Source: Coffea arabica (Eukaryota > Streptophyta > Magnoliopsida > Gentianales > Rubiaceae). Taken from it: DNA of 64,000 nucleotides. The notes beneath the pieces were generated by a model. It was not told the DNA's origin and ran no database searches. It saw nothing but the letters and a program-made list of their open reading frames with translations. The DNA is taken from assembly GCF_036785885.1 (NCBI RefSeq), contig NC_092323.1, forward strand, positions 6,178,501-6,242,500, read 5' to 3'. Positions 23,801 to 34,720 of the stretch are shown here, one piece after another (position 1 is the stretch's first letter; each line of letters starts with the position of its first letter). The position numbers and the translations under genes were made by a program.

Positions 23801-25220
23801 ATCGACTGCAATTAACATTGGTAGCAACATCTCAAGAGGTAATTCCTGTGGAACAATTCTTTACAAATTTATCTCTTCTTATAAATTTAGTTTCATCTTC
23901 TTGCAAACGGGTGGACCAACTTAGAGTTGCTAGAGCTGCTAGAATTGCTGAATTGATTGCTATTGATGAACTTGAGACTGGTAGGGGTCAGAATCAGATG
24001 GGTACCTTAAAACGGCCAGGGACTACAAGATGGGGGTCTCATTTTAGTTCTATCTGTAGCTTATTCACAGAATATGAAGACATTTGCTCTGTCCTAATTG
24101 ATGTTATCAATTATGGAAATACATCAACTCAAAAGAAGTGAAGCTGACAGAGTTTATGATTTCATGACATCCTTTGATTTTGTTCTTGTTATGCATATGA
24201 TGAGGGACATTTTAGGATTTGCACAAGTACTTTCTCAAGCTTTACAATGCAAATCTCAAGATATTTTGAATGCCCTTAAATTGGTTTCAGTAACAAAGGA
24301 TCGACTTCAAAGTTACAGAGATAATGGATGGAATGAATTGTTCACCAATGTAAAGACATTTTGTGATGCACGAAATATAGAGATGCCTGATATGAATGTC
24401 ATTTATAAAGCAGGTCGAGGAAGAATTCGAAAACAAAATGATCCAATTACCATGGAGCATCACTACAGGATTGATGTGTTTTTGGCAACGGTTGATTCTC
24501 AAATACTTGAAATGAAGAATAGGTTTAAGGAAGATGTAATAGAGTTGCTTATTCTTAGTTCAGCATTGCACCCCAAAGATAATTTTCAGGCTTTCAATAT
24601 TGAACAAATTTGTCAACTTGCAAACAAGTTTTATTCAGCTGACTTCACAGATCAAGAGAAGTTACACTTAAGAACTCAATTAGAGCTTTTCCAAATTGAG
24701 TTTTCCTGTAATTCTCAACTTCAAAATTTGTCATCACTTCAGGAGTTGTGTCAAGTGTTAGCGAAGACAAGAAAGTCAATGTGCTATACTCTTATTGATA
24801 GATTGATTCGTCTTATTTTGACTCTTCCTGTTTCAACAGCTACAACAGAGCGTGCATTTTCTGCTATGAAAATCATCAAGACTTGTTTGCGTTCTAGGAT
24901 GGAGGAAGACTTTCTTGCCAACTCTATGATAATGTATATTGAGAAAGAAATTGCTAGAACTTTTGATGTAAATTCAATCATTGATGACTTTGATAAAATT
25001 AAAAATCGTCGTGCACAATTTCATATGTCTCACACAGTCAAATAGATTTGTAAATATGATGATATTTTTGTATATGTGAAGCGTATAAGTAATTTTCATT
25101 CTATATAAGGTTGTTTCTAATCTTATGGTATATATGTTCACATTATTTTTTTTGTAAATATATTTTACTTTCATTGTTATAGACTCGCCCCCCCAAAGTT
25201 AATTCCTGGCTCCGCCACTG
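20820..25220 (+). mobile_element. 4.4-kb hAT transposon, nearly intact
   Basis: The terminal repeats are CAGGGGCGGAG on the left and, reverse-complemented, CAGTGGCGGAG on the right (10 of 11 identical). A perfect 8-bp target duplication GTTATGAG (20812-20819 and 25221-25228) fixes both boundaries. The element carries one transposase gene in its right half. The left 1.8 kb holds poly-G/C subterminal sequence, a probable leader exon ending 'acgccag' then 'gtgagtg' near 21340, and an inverted copy of the subterminal sequence at about 21848-21897. The perfect target duplication suggests a recent insertion. Confidence 0.93.
22600..25045 (+). pseudogene. hAT transposase (ZMYM1/TTF-type zinc finger), one frameshift
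   Basis: The first frame (22600-24141) starts MANRTIDSFFKKRR just after an acceptor-like 'gattacag'. It includes a TTF-type zinc-finger region (FCLPCSLFSK followed by SSH) and the DUF4371/RNase H-like core with ILVDEAQDRS, GQGYDGASNM and HCFAHRLQL. The second frame, offset by one base, runs to 25045. It ends with the hAT dimerisation region LPVSTATTERAFSAMKIIK. The homology passes from one frame to the other near 24125-24140, at a short A run, so a single one-base change separates the two parts. Otherwise roughly 810 residues are uninterrupted. It belongs to the ZMYM1-like class of plant hAT transposases, which cut and paste DNA through the terminal repeats. Whether other copies supply activity cannot be seen. 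Confidence 0.88.
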
Positions 25221-25228
25221 GTTATGAG

Positions 25229-26095
25229 CATTTTATTTATTTTTTAATTAGACATTTCGGAATTTAAGTTGAGAAATCAAACCCTATGCCTGTTTAAGGT
25301 TTAAGAAGAAACAGAAGCATCTGCATAAACTGAAAAGATCCGAAGTTACTAACAACAACCGCGATGAAGAGAGTACGGTTGACTTTCTCGCCGCTTGAAT
25401 AAAAATAGTATCGACGAGTATCAACCATTGAGACCCACGAAAGAAATTGAAGATTAAAACACTAGTGGTAAAAATGGGGATTCAGTTTCCAGCAGGTGTT
25501 AGCCAACTGAAATAATCAGCAATTTTGTAACCTTGAAGATTAGGAAACGGAGAGTTTAGGAGAATAAAGCAGTTCTTCCCACGGAGCTGCTAGCTTTTTG
25601 TGGTATTCCCGTTCTCGTACATCAATGAGCAATTGATAATCTTTTGTTTTCGTCCACATTATTATTTTTCTTTGTCTCCTTACTGAAACGGGAAGACTTT
25701 TGCTTATTATTTTTCTTTGTCGCTGCTGCAGTTAGCAACTTTCAGGAGGGTAATAAGAAAATAAGAGAACAAAAAGGAGATTGAAATTCTCGTCAAATGG
25801 GGGGTGACAAGAGAATTTCACAGACGAAAAAGGGTAAAAGTATTCTTGGATTATATATATATAGAGTCCACGGGGAATCAAGCAGTCAAATACAAAAAGC
25901 TACAACAGTCTTCCCCTCGAATACTAACCAAAGAATTACAAAGCCAATGTGGCAAAATCCCCCAACGGATCCAAATCGAGCTGCTCATCATGTGATAAAT
26001 AAATAAACATAAACCAAGGAATATGTTAACACCAAAATGACAAAGATGGGTGGGGACAAAAACAGTAATGATACACCCGCGTGATGTCTACATCC
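25229..26095. other. Spacer downstream of the AGP gene
   Basis: It includes the right flank of the hAT insertion and the probable 3' UTR of the minus-strand arabinogalactan gene. Short open frames at 25800-26000 overlap in several phases and have no recognisable domain. Confidence 0.5.
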
Positions 26096-27946
26096 CTAGA
26101 AGAAGAGCCAGCCAAACACACCCCATCCCAGAACCAAGCTTCCTACCACCTTCAATTTCTCTGCTCCACTCTGCAATTCAGATCCAGAATTCAAGATTAT
26201 TAGTGAATCAGAACGTGTTAGCAATTTAAATAGACTGTTGTAATTCTAGTCTACCAATAGAACCCAGTTGTGATCTGAACTGATGAGTAGTAGAGTATAT
26301 TTTTCCACTTGTATACAGCTTATTATATATTATTATTATTTTGGGGGGAGCAGTACTCTGTATTTTTAATTTCTCTCTGGTGGAATTATTATGTTCAGCG
26401 TGATGCGGGTGCATCGATTGGCCCAAGTACTTGCTGCATGTGTTGCCTTTTGGACCGACCCCAGATCTTTTCTTTTGCTGTTTCCATCAGAGTTGGTTCT
26501 GAAGCGCTACAGTCGAGGATTCCATGCCGTTGGTTGGGCTATGGGTGCAAGCCTCAGATGCCCTCACAGCTGGGCTCTGGAGGACCCACGCCGCTATTAT
26601 TGGTTTAACACCTCGAGGCCTTCTTTCCGAGTACGTAGTACATAGCTCAGTAAAACTTGGGCATAATCTCAAACCATGAACTGAACTTAACTAGCTACCC
26701 AACCTGTTTTGATCTTAGACATTAAACAAGTTGAAATCTGTTTAGATCTTAGACATTAATAATCAAGTTGAAATGCTGCTAGTTTCACCTGTCAGTATGG
26801 CGCTTATCTCAAGTACAAACTTGGAACCAATACCCCCACCGACAACTTGAAAGGCAATTACAGTACATATATTTGTCCTTGTTTGCTTCTATAGATTAGC
26901 GACCAGTGACCACACGCGCATCGCTGTCGGTAGACGCTACCATATACTACCATGCGCCGCTTACTGGCCAAAAACCATCTAACAAGCTGTGTGTGGACGT
27001 TTCACAACTCGTGCCAATTCACCGCTCCCGGCATTAAAATCCTCGGCATAAACACTACTATATTCCAATATTTTTAACTAAAAGTTGGTACTATGATTTT
27101 CTATAGCGTTTTTTTTTTTTGGCTTTTTGGTTTTCTAACCAATGAACAAGATCAATGAGATGCGAGTGGAAACGGAAAATGAACAAGTAATGGCGAAGTG
27201 AAATGCGTAAAAATAACAGATCTAGAATAATAACAGCAAAAATTTAAAAGTAATGAAAGGACACGTACGTTATCGGGAAGTGATGGACCGGGAGACCCCG
27301 AGTCAAGACCAGGTCCGGGAGCGTCGGAAGGAGGTGCGGGTGGCCCGTGGAGCTCTGGTGCGGGAGCCGGTGATGGCGCATGGTGCTTCTTCCCCTTCTT
27401 CTTGCTTGGAGCTGGAGCCGGAGGCTCGGAAGCCGGAGCTGGAGTTGCCGCCGGAGGAGTAGAAGCTGCAGGTGGAGTAGCAGCCTCTGGAGCCGGGGAA
27501 GGAGGAGACTGCACTGGCGCAGCTGCAGGTGGCGAGCTCACCGGCACTGGAGCTGGAGGCGCGCTCCCGGGAGCTGCGGCCGTAGGCGAAGACGCCGGAA
27601 CAGGAGTTGCGACGGTCGGCGGTGCACTCACCGGAGCTGCAGCTGGAGGAGTTGAAACAGCTGTTGGAGGGGCGGCAACAGGAGCGGTGACCGGAGCTGC
27701 AGGCGTAGTTGGCTTAGCAGTAGGAGCAGCAGCTGGAGGATTCGAAACTGCAGTTGGAGGGGCGGCAGCAGGAGCAGTGACCGGAGCTGCAGGAGTGATT
27801 GGCTTAGCAGTAGGAGCAGCTGCTGGAGGAGTGGGCACCGTAGCCGCGGAAGGAGATTTAGCAGGAGCAGCGGCAGGACTTTGACCGCCGACGGTGGCGA
27901 CGACAATGCAGATCAATGCAAGTCCGAAACAAGATTTCCGATCCAT
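26096..27946 (-). CDS. Lysine-rich classical arabinogalactan protein (AGP17/18/19 type)
   Basis: Two exons, 27269-27946 and 26096-26170, join in phase to give 250 residues. Residues 1-21 form a signal peptide (LALICIVVATVGG). Residues 22-180 are Pro/Ala/Ser/Thr with many AP, SP and TP dipeptides, the substrate for prolyl hydroxylation and arabinogalactan addition. A basic patch SKKKGKKHH (181-189) marks the lysine-rich subclass. A second Pro-rich stretch follows. Exon 2 encodes SGAEKLK and a hydrophobic tail, VVGSLVLGWGVFGWLFF, a GPI-anchor signal. The mature protein should sit on the outer plasma membrane or wall. Residues 42-71 are repeated at 72-101. A 1.1-kb intron separates the anchor exon. 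No exact Arabidopsis counterpart is claimed. Confidence 0.88.
27644..27823 (-). repeat. 90-bp tandem duplication inside the AGP coding region
   Basis: Two adjacent 30-residue units, each starting AAAPTAKP and containing TAVS, differ at only a few positions (I/T, A/V, N/T). This is a recent in-frame expansion of the glycomodule domain. Confidence 0.85.
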
Positions 27947-28042
27947 GGCTCTGTCTTCCTTTGGGGGGGAGAGAGAGAGCGCCAGAGAGAGAGAGATGAG
28001 TACTTAATGAGGAGGTGACCGGGGAAGCAGAGCGGAGAAGGC

Positions 28043-28050
28043 GTATATAA
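28043..28050 (-). promoter_or_regulatory. TATA box of the AGP gene
   Basis: The minus strand reads 'cttatatacgcc' about 100 bp upstream of the start codon. That spacing fits a short plant 5' UTR. Confidence 0.55.
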
Positions 28051-28051
28051 G

Positions 28052-28994
28052 TAGACGTGTTAAGGTGTAGATGAGGTGCATCAACGGCAACAAAGGTTTG
28101 ACGTTTGGGGTGGCCCCGTGACAAAAAAAGAGAAGAAAGAAAACTAACAAACAAACGAACAAAAGTGGCCGCGCGATTAAAACAGACTGGAGTCACTGGG
28201 CTGGACTAATTTCTGCGGGAAGGCCCAATTTGCATGTAATTAGGTTGGGGATGGCCACGTCATGACTTCCACATAACGCGCTGTTTTTAACTTTTTTTTT
28301 CTTTTAATTTTGATTAAAATAACGCGTTGTACAGTACGGCGGGTTTTGGTGTCGTACTAGGCTGGATTTTGGTAAAATACTTATTCGGTTTGGGGGTCTT
28401 CGATCGTAAGCATTTCCTACTACAGCTGGAAATGGGCTTTTGCGTGGGACCGCATCGGATGAGAGACCAATTACAAGAACGCACGTGTGCTTGCTGGCGA
28501 TAATTGTGGAGTAAGTTTACTGTAAGGAAGGCTAGCTTTAGCTGGACTCTCATGGCACCGTCAAGGGGGCGGGGCCCTCTTTGATGGTGCGATCTTTTTA
28601 ATTTCTTTCTTGTCTTGTAAACAAATTTTCTTCTCCAGTTCTCTCTCTCTGCTGCTTCTTCAGCTAACCATGAGGATGAGGAGAAGAAAGGGGCAAACAA
28701 AAAGAGGAAACCAAAGCAGAGCAAATCAAATCTTGTATGGAATTTTGGTAAAGATTAGAGTCCGTGGTGTCTTTTTCTACTATTGTTGAAACCCTTTTGC
28801 TTTAGTTGGGTGGAGGTGCCTTCTGTTTTAAGGCATTGTGAGAGTAGTTTTGGTTTTTAGAGGGGGAACTTATTGCAGCATCGATGGTATAATGAGTGAT
28901 CCCAGTTAGTATAAGTATCATATGCAATGATAGAGAATTATGAAAGAAAAGAGGCGTACAAGTTGGACAGCTGGTAGATTGTTTCTTAGGAGTT
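28052..28994. other. Spacer upstream of the AGP gene
   Basis: Upstream regulatory sequence of the minus-strand AGP gene is expected here. A 136-codon frame at 28314-28724 is low-complexity and judged non-coding. Confidence 0.5.
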
Positions 28995-29010
28995 GAGAAG
29001 GTGATCAAAT

Positions 29011-29219
29011 GCCATTGGGCCTTTGGTCCAGTGGTCATCCCAAGCCTTCTTAAGCTTGGTGGTGCGGAAGGTCAAGTGTTCGAATCTTGCCTTCCACAAA
29101 ATTTGTTACAATATGTGACGGTCTTCATTTGACCAGTTTCGACGGAGTTTCTACTCACGTCGAGATAAGCTAGTTTAGGTTATAGGAATTCCATCGTGTC
29201 GACAAAAAAAAAAAAAAAA
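29011..29219 (+). mobile_element. tRNA-derived SINE with poly(A) tail
   Basis: A 209-bp insertion with box A-like 'tggtccagtggtcatc' and box B-like 'tgttcgaatcttgc', a unique body, and a tail of about 16 A. It is flanked by perfect 16-bp target duplications GAGAAGGTGATCAAAT (28995-29010 and 29220-29235). The intact duplications and tail indicate a recent insertion by LINE machinery. Confidence 0.92.
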
Positions 29220-29235
29220 GAGAAGGTGATCAAAT

Positions 29236-32200
29236 TATTCTATACATTTCCATTACTGTACCATATTCATGTCACCATTACTTTACTCTCCCGGAATCAT
29301 AATTAGCATTCTTGCCTTCGTCTATAGTAATCGCATGTGAACTCCATTTTGTGCACCCTCATTTTCCCCTTTCTTTCTTTTTTTTTTTTAATGTTTTCCT
29401 TACATGAGTTCACGCAAAAGGAAAAAAAATTATTAAAAAAAATGAGGACCAAAGGCAAGGAGAAAAAAAAAAAAAAGTGATGAGCTTTCACCGGTGGTAT
29501 CCATTGTTGGATTGTATATCTTATTCCTGTTTGTATGTAATATATATATTACGTTGTGTACTGAGAATACAAAGTGCAGGTCTAATAAACCGAATAAAGA
29601 AGAGAGAATTAACTGTCATTGACATGAATTGCTGAAAAGGAAAAAATATATATAAAAAAATTGTCTTCGATATGAAGTTTCCGGTTATGCCACTTATAAC
29701 TCTTCTCCAAATGTCCTTTATTTTTTATATATTTTTGTTCAAAATGAAAATTTAAACCTAACGAGGAAGAGTGGAAAGGAAAGGACTCGAGAGACTTGAC
29801 TAATTATCCCGTTAAACTTTGGAGTCTTTTTATGCCAGTTAACTGGTTATCTAAATTTCAGTCTAACAATCAATCTAAACATTCGACAATTGTCTCAAAT
29901 CACAATTAGGAAGCACAATTAGGCAGACATAAACGTAATTTGCCCAAATAACCATATAGTCAAATCTCCTATAGGACAATTAGGAAGCTATAAACACAAT
30001 TGCGTTTGCCCTTTTACCAGCAAGGCCGAAAGAAAGAGACGCACTTCTTCTTTTGGTCAAACAAACAAGAGATCGACAATTGACCTTCTGAGGATTGTTG
30101 GTGGGTACATTAACAGTAGCAGGTGGTCCAACTCCCTCTTCTAACGTTCCTTTGTACTCTCCTCTAATTAATTTTGTGTTTGTTACGCAGGGCATAAACC
30201 CTGGTAGTACTAATCAGCTCAACCCACCTCTAGCCTTTTTGTAGATTCATCAGGTTTGATTCTGAATTTGTTCCTCTTGCTCTGTCAACGGGGCCGGAAT
30301 GGGTTTGGGCCTTTCTAGATTGTGGGGTCCTCCGGTCCAGGGCCAGTTCTGTTCATTTCTGCTCAGGCCTGAAACAAGTTAACGAAAAGGTCCAGCGGGG
30401 CGCCATTGATGACGGAGATGAAGTGCTTGATCTCACTGCGGGATGGCCTTGGCCCGTGTGGAAGTAAATAACTATCAGTCTCTGTTTACACAACTCTAAA
30501 GTACATTTTAACTGGTTAAACATATGAACGCCTCATGATTCACACGGAATCCTTGTTCTAGGCTTTTTCGTCTTCCCGTTGACATATTTTAAACCGAGTC
30601 TTTTTAGAAGTTCAGTAGTTTTATAATTGTATTTATCATTTGATAATTAGATTAGAATTGGTATTAAATTTGATTTAAAAAATAGAGTTAGGTTGTATTT
30701 TGATATTACAATTACAATAAATTTATGTTAGTAATTTAGAAGTTCAGTTAGTTTCTTTCCTAGATATACATATATATGTGGCCTTATGGTCGAATGTTCA
30801 ATTGGACAATTCCATGTGAAAGTTGAGTCAATATATGTTAAGCATTGCTCCCGTATCTTTCTTTTGGTTGCTTTTGTGATTGATTAATCACCCGAGCCCT
30901 ACTCTTATTATTTTATTTTTTTTGACTAATCAAAGTCGCGGTTTAATGATATCATTGTGAGTTTATTTCTTGGTTTGTAAATTATTTATTTTCTAATTTT
31001 TGAGATGACATGTTTACTTTTACTTCGTGATTTTTTCTACTAACACTTCCTTACTTCTACGTGACAAAATGCAATACAATTAAGGATCAAATACATGGAG
31101 GTGAGACAGATGCGATTGAGGTTCTGTGCGATTCGTATCTTTTACAATATTTGGTGTATCTTTAGACAAATTGTTATTCTTTCTCATAGTGTTTTGTATA
31201 CATAAACAAAATCAAATAAAAAAAAAGTCCAAAATTCACGAGTAAAACAAGATAATTTAAATACAGACCAAAATATGTAAGAAATACGATGGTCCTACAC
31301 AATTATACCTAATGCAATCTCACTTGTACCCATTCCTCGATGTATCATGCAACTTTCGATTGCTCTACATTTTTTTAAACCCCGAGACCAAGTATATATT
31401 AGTATTATACACCAAAAACCAATTCATCATTTTAACACTTACTCATGCTTTTCTTGATTTTTCTCTATTTATTAATGCTAAGATCTACTTCTCTTTGTCG
31501 CTGTCATAATATTTTACCATCCTATTTAGCAGGAAAATATTTTGTCACTAGTTACCGCCGCGTGATATGGTCACGTGCCTAAGAACACGCTGTTCCATAA
31601 CCCTTTTCGGTAAAAAGTTCTACAGCAGAGGATGCAATGCCTTTTTATTAAGCCTTTGACGGACAGTTGATGCTGACAACAGATGTTAAGATATGAACTA
31701 AACTACGGAAGATCTGGGCATGATTTATGTTGTATACTATTTTTCCCTTAGTCGGAGTTTTGGGTATCGGTTGATATGTGTTTCTTGAAGATATGAAAAG
31801 TATGCTTTTGGGTTAGGTAGCCCTCCAATAATCAAACTAGGTGGTGCTTAAGACCGAAGAGATTCAACACTCTCGCGCTTTTTTCTTTAGGACGGAAGCC
31901 GCATTTTCTTGAGACCAACCCCATTTGTACTTTGGTCTTATATAATATTGCAATCTTTTGCATTTGGGGTTCAAAGTTGGATAAAATTCTAATGGCTAAG
32001 CAGCTTTTTCAACTCACTCTGGTTAGAACATACGAACGCCAATTACTTTTGAAGCCATTCGCTAACTTCTTGTGGACTCTAGACGGGGACCAGAGCTAGT
32101 TCTTAGGGTAGGGATGATATGATCCATGGCAAACATCATTACACTCTCGAGTCTCGACCTGGATAGTGGATATGCCCCCATATCTGGCAGGTTATTTTTG

Positions 32201-32809
32201 ACGCTTTCTTTCTTTGGCCCTAGTTTTGGCTTCGAAATTACATGTACAATACGGCTGCCATTGCCTCGTTGGAATGGAGCCGGGAACTCCAGATCTTCAC
32301 ATATGTCTTGGTTTCTGATCTGACGTTAAACAGTCCTGCTTTAATTTACCTAGCCAGGCACTTGATGCATTAACCCAGTGGAGTAGCCAAAAATCTTTAA
32401 AATGAGTCTTACCAGGAGACTCCAGTTGTCGCTTACTCTTTTCCCGTGTACCCTAAAGCCAACTTATGTTCGCTATTAAAGCTACCCTACATCTCTTGCA
32501 GTTCCAACGATGGACTTTGCTTATTCATCGATTGCCCACAAAGCTAGAAAAGTACTAAAATGTTAGTAATCTACCAAACACTAACAACAATTGCCAAGGT
32601 TGATTTTTCGATGCAACCCTCCAGAAAGTGTACGGTGATTATATTGAGTCCTGACTAACTCAAAATTGAGCATTTTCAAACCCTTTTTGCGGTAGCTCTC
32701 TCGACATTAATTTTTTTTTTAATTCACAAGACTAAGAAGGGTGCCAAGGCTGATTAGTTGATAAATAGAGCATATCTATTAGATATAAGTTGGCATCAAT
32801 CAGTTTAAA
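29236..32809. other. Long AT-rich spacer, no gene recognised
   Basis: No open frame with a recognisable domain. One short coding-like stretch at 30390-30467 (containing DDGDEVLDLTAGWPW, then a stop) follows an acceptor-unlike context and has no partner exon. It may be a gene relic. Homopolymer runs and A/T repeats account for much of the rest. Confidence 0.5.
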
Positions 32810-34720
32810 ATGGAGTGGCCCATCAATTGTCATCAAATTCTCTCTCGCCATTTGGCATCCGGTCTTGAATTCACCACTAGTCCTCAATCCTTAACAGTCA
32901 ATCCATTTAGACTCTTGATGTCGTGCAATATTCTAGAAAAAAGCCAAATTTCTCCCATATGGTTAAGGAGACACAAAAACCTGACCAGAAAACACCGAAC
33001 GCAGCTCAAGTGCATCAAAACCTGTTGCCTCTTGTGCACCATGAATGAGCTTGATCCATTTGTAAGAAGATCAGGGTTAGCTAAATGCTTCAGTCAGTTG
33101 CATCTCATAGAAGATGAAGACCTAGTAATCACCTTGAATGGCCTCTGGAACGTGGCACTGTCGCAGCCAGACGATGCTGAATTCCCATCACTCGGCATCT
33201 TCAAATGCATGGCTAAACTCATTGATAGAAGCATCAATGACGGAAACTGGCCATCAAGGGGAAAAAATGCGTGCGTCCCTTATTACGCAGCGCATATCAT
33301 TGGTTCGTACACCATGAACAAGGCACAACTCGCGGATATAGCTATTAAATCCGGGGTTATAGGGCCACTAATGGAGCTTCTTAGAGGTAAGGCCAGTTGG
33401 ATTGAGCAAAGAGTCGCTGTTAGGGCCCTTGGACACCTTGCTAGCCATAGAAGAGCATTTAGAGCCATTACCATCCATGAAGAGGAAATAATAAGCTTAT
33501 CCAAGAACATAGCCTCCACTTGCTTTGGTACTGTCTACAATGAATTTGTAAGATTGAAAAGTCACAAAAGAGTGGAATATCATCGTGATCTCATGACGAG
33601 AGGGTGCGGGGGTTTGGAGGTGGAGAATAAGAAGGCTGAGGAATGGGCTAGCCAACTCCAATGCTGGTCCCTCTATCTTCTCAACTGCTTTGCTACCAAA
33701 AAGAGGTCTCTTAATCTCATCTGCGACAGAGAGTTCTTGGAAGACTTGACTGGTATGTGGGGGGGCTTACAGAATCAGAGTTCTTTTTCTGGTGTTTGCT
33801 TAATAAGAAGCCTTTGTCTCACTAAAGATGGTAGAAGAAGCATTGCCAATTCGAAGCAAGTTATAGTGACTCTTTGCAATCTATCTAGGTCTTCTGATAA
33901 AAGGCAATACAAGGCAATTGAGAGCATTCTTTCACTTCTTCAGGATCAAGAAACAAGATTTGTAGTGATAGAGTTTGTCGTACCTTTTCTGGTCGATTTG
34001 GTTGAACTTAAAACCATTAGAGGAGGAGGATCAACCACTGTTGGAGACAGAATCACACGAGTGCTTTTGCAAGATTATGGAAGAATCAAGTGCGGCCAAT
34101 TAGCTCTGAAGAACAAGAAATCTCAAAATGCTCTTGATGAGGTGTGGAACTTAAAAGTGGAGAGAAGAAAGAAGGATAGCATGACATCCGAACAAGATGT
34201 CAGTGAAAGAAAAGTCATGGTGGGCATGTTGAAACGTGAGGGAAACCAGAAATTTTTGTCAGGTGATACTGAGGAAGCTGTGGCAGTTTACACCAAGGCT
34301 CTGGAGTTGTGTCTTTTAAATATGATAAAAGAAAGAATTGTCCTCTATAGTAATCGGGCTCAATGTCATCTACTCCTCAGAGAAGCAAAATTAGCCATTA
34401 GTGACACAACTAGAGCTCTATGCTTATCTGGTGCCCTGGGTCCTCACAGCAACAGCCTATGGCGAAGATCACAGGCTTATGACATGCTAGGGATGGCCAG
34501 ACAAAGTATGGTGGACTGCTTGATGCTCATCAATCAATGGACCAAATTTAAAGCTAAAGGGCACGTGAAGATCCCATACTATGCAGTCCGCATGTTTAAC
34601 AAACAGATCAGTGCAACGTCTCCATTTGGGACTTCGACACCCAACCTTAAGATCATCGACAGCGGGGCACGAGAGTCTATGGCTTCAGGGGACCAAGTTG
34701 ATCAGCATCGGAGAAGATGA
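32810..34720 (+). CDS. ARM-repeat protein with C-terminal TPR domain
   Basis: A single 636-codon frame. Residues about 90-400 form helical armadillo-like repeats, for example VIGPLMELLRG followed by QRVAVRALGHLAS and later IESILSLLQD. Residues about 473-580 are a three-unit TPR domain beginning MLKREGNQKFLSGDTEEAV and including LYSNRAQCHLLL. Such TPRs often bind the C-termini of Hsp70 or Hsp90. The family is seen in plants as ARM-repeat/TPR-like proteins of unknown function, and I assign no specific name. The start is uncertain: later in-frame methionines at residues 37 and 78 are alternatives, and residues 1-77 look poorly conserved in character. Both repeat types suggest a protein-protein adaptor in the cytosol. 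Confidence 0.8.
   Translation: MEWPINCHQILSRHLASGLEFTTSPQSLTVNPFRLLMSCNILEKSQISPIWLRRHKNLTRKHRTQLKCIKTCCLLCTMNELDPFVRRSGLAKCFSQLHLIEDEDLVITLNGLWNVALSQPDDAEFPSLGIFKCMAKLIDRSINDGNWPSRGKNACVPYYAAHIIGSYTMNKAQLADIAIKSGVIGPLMELLRGKASWIEQRVAVRALGHLASHRRAFRAITIHEEEIISLSKNIASTCFGTVYNEFVRLKSHKRVEYHRDLMTRGCGGLEVENKKAEEWASQLQCWSLYLLNCFATKKRSLNLICDREFLEDLTGMWGGLQNQSSFSGVCLIRSLCLTKDGRRSIANSKQVIVTLCNLSRSSDKRQYKAIESILSLLQDQETRFVVIEFVVPFLVDLVELKTIRGGGSTTVGDRITRVLLQDYGRIKCGQLALKNKKSQNALDEVWNLKVERRKKDSMTSEQDVSERKVMVGMLKREGNQKFLSGDTEEAVAVYTKALELCLLNMIKERIVLYSNRAQCHLLLREAKLAISDTTRALCLSGALGPHSNSLWRRSQAYDMLGMARQSMVDCLMLINQWTKFKAKGHVKIPYYAVRMFNKQISATSPFGTSTPNLKIIDSGARESMASGDQVDQHRRR

Noticed and set aside
27402-27884. 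Long Gly/Ala-rich plus-strand frame
   Set aside because: It is the mirror of the Pro/Ala-rich AGP codons on the minus strand. It has no start context or signal, and the minus frame has signal peptide, lysine patch and anchor exon.
28314-28724. 136-codon minus-strand frame
   Set aside because: Composition is low-complexity at the N-terminus, with no domain, no splice partners and no conserved motif.
29011-29120. Possible tRNA gene
   Set aside because: The boxes resemble tRNA promoters, but no cloverleaf forms, and the flanking duplications and A tail show a SINE.
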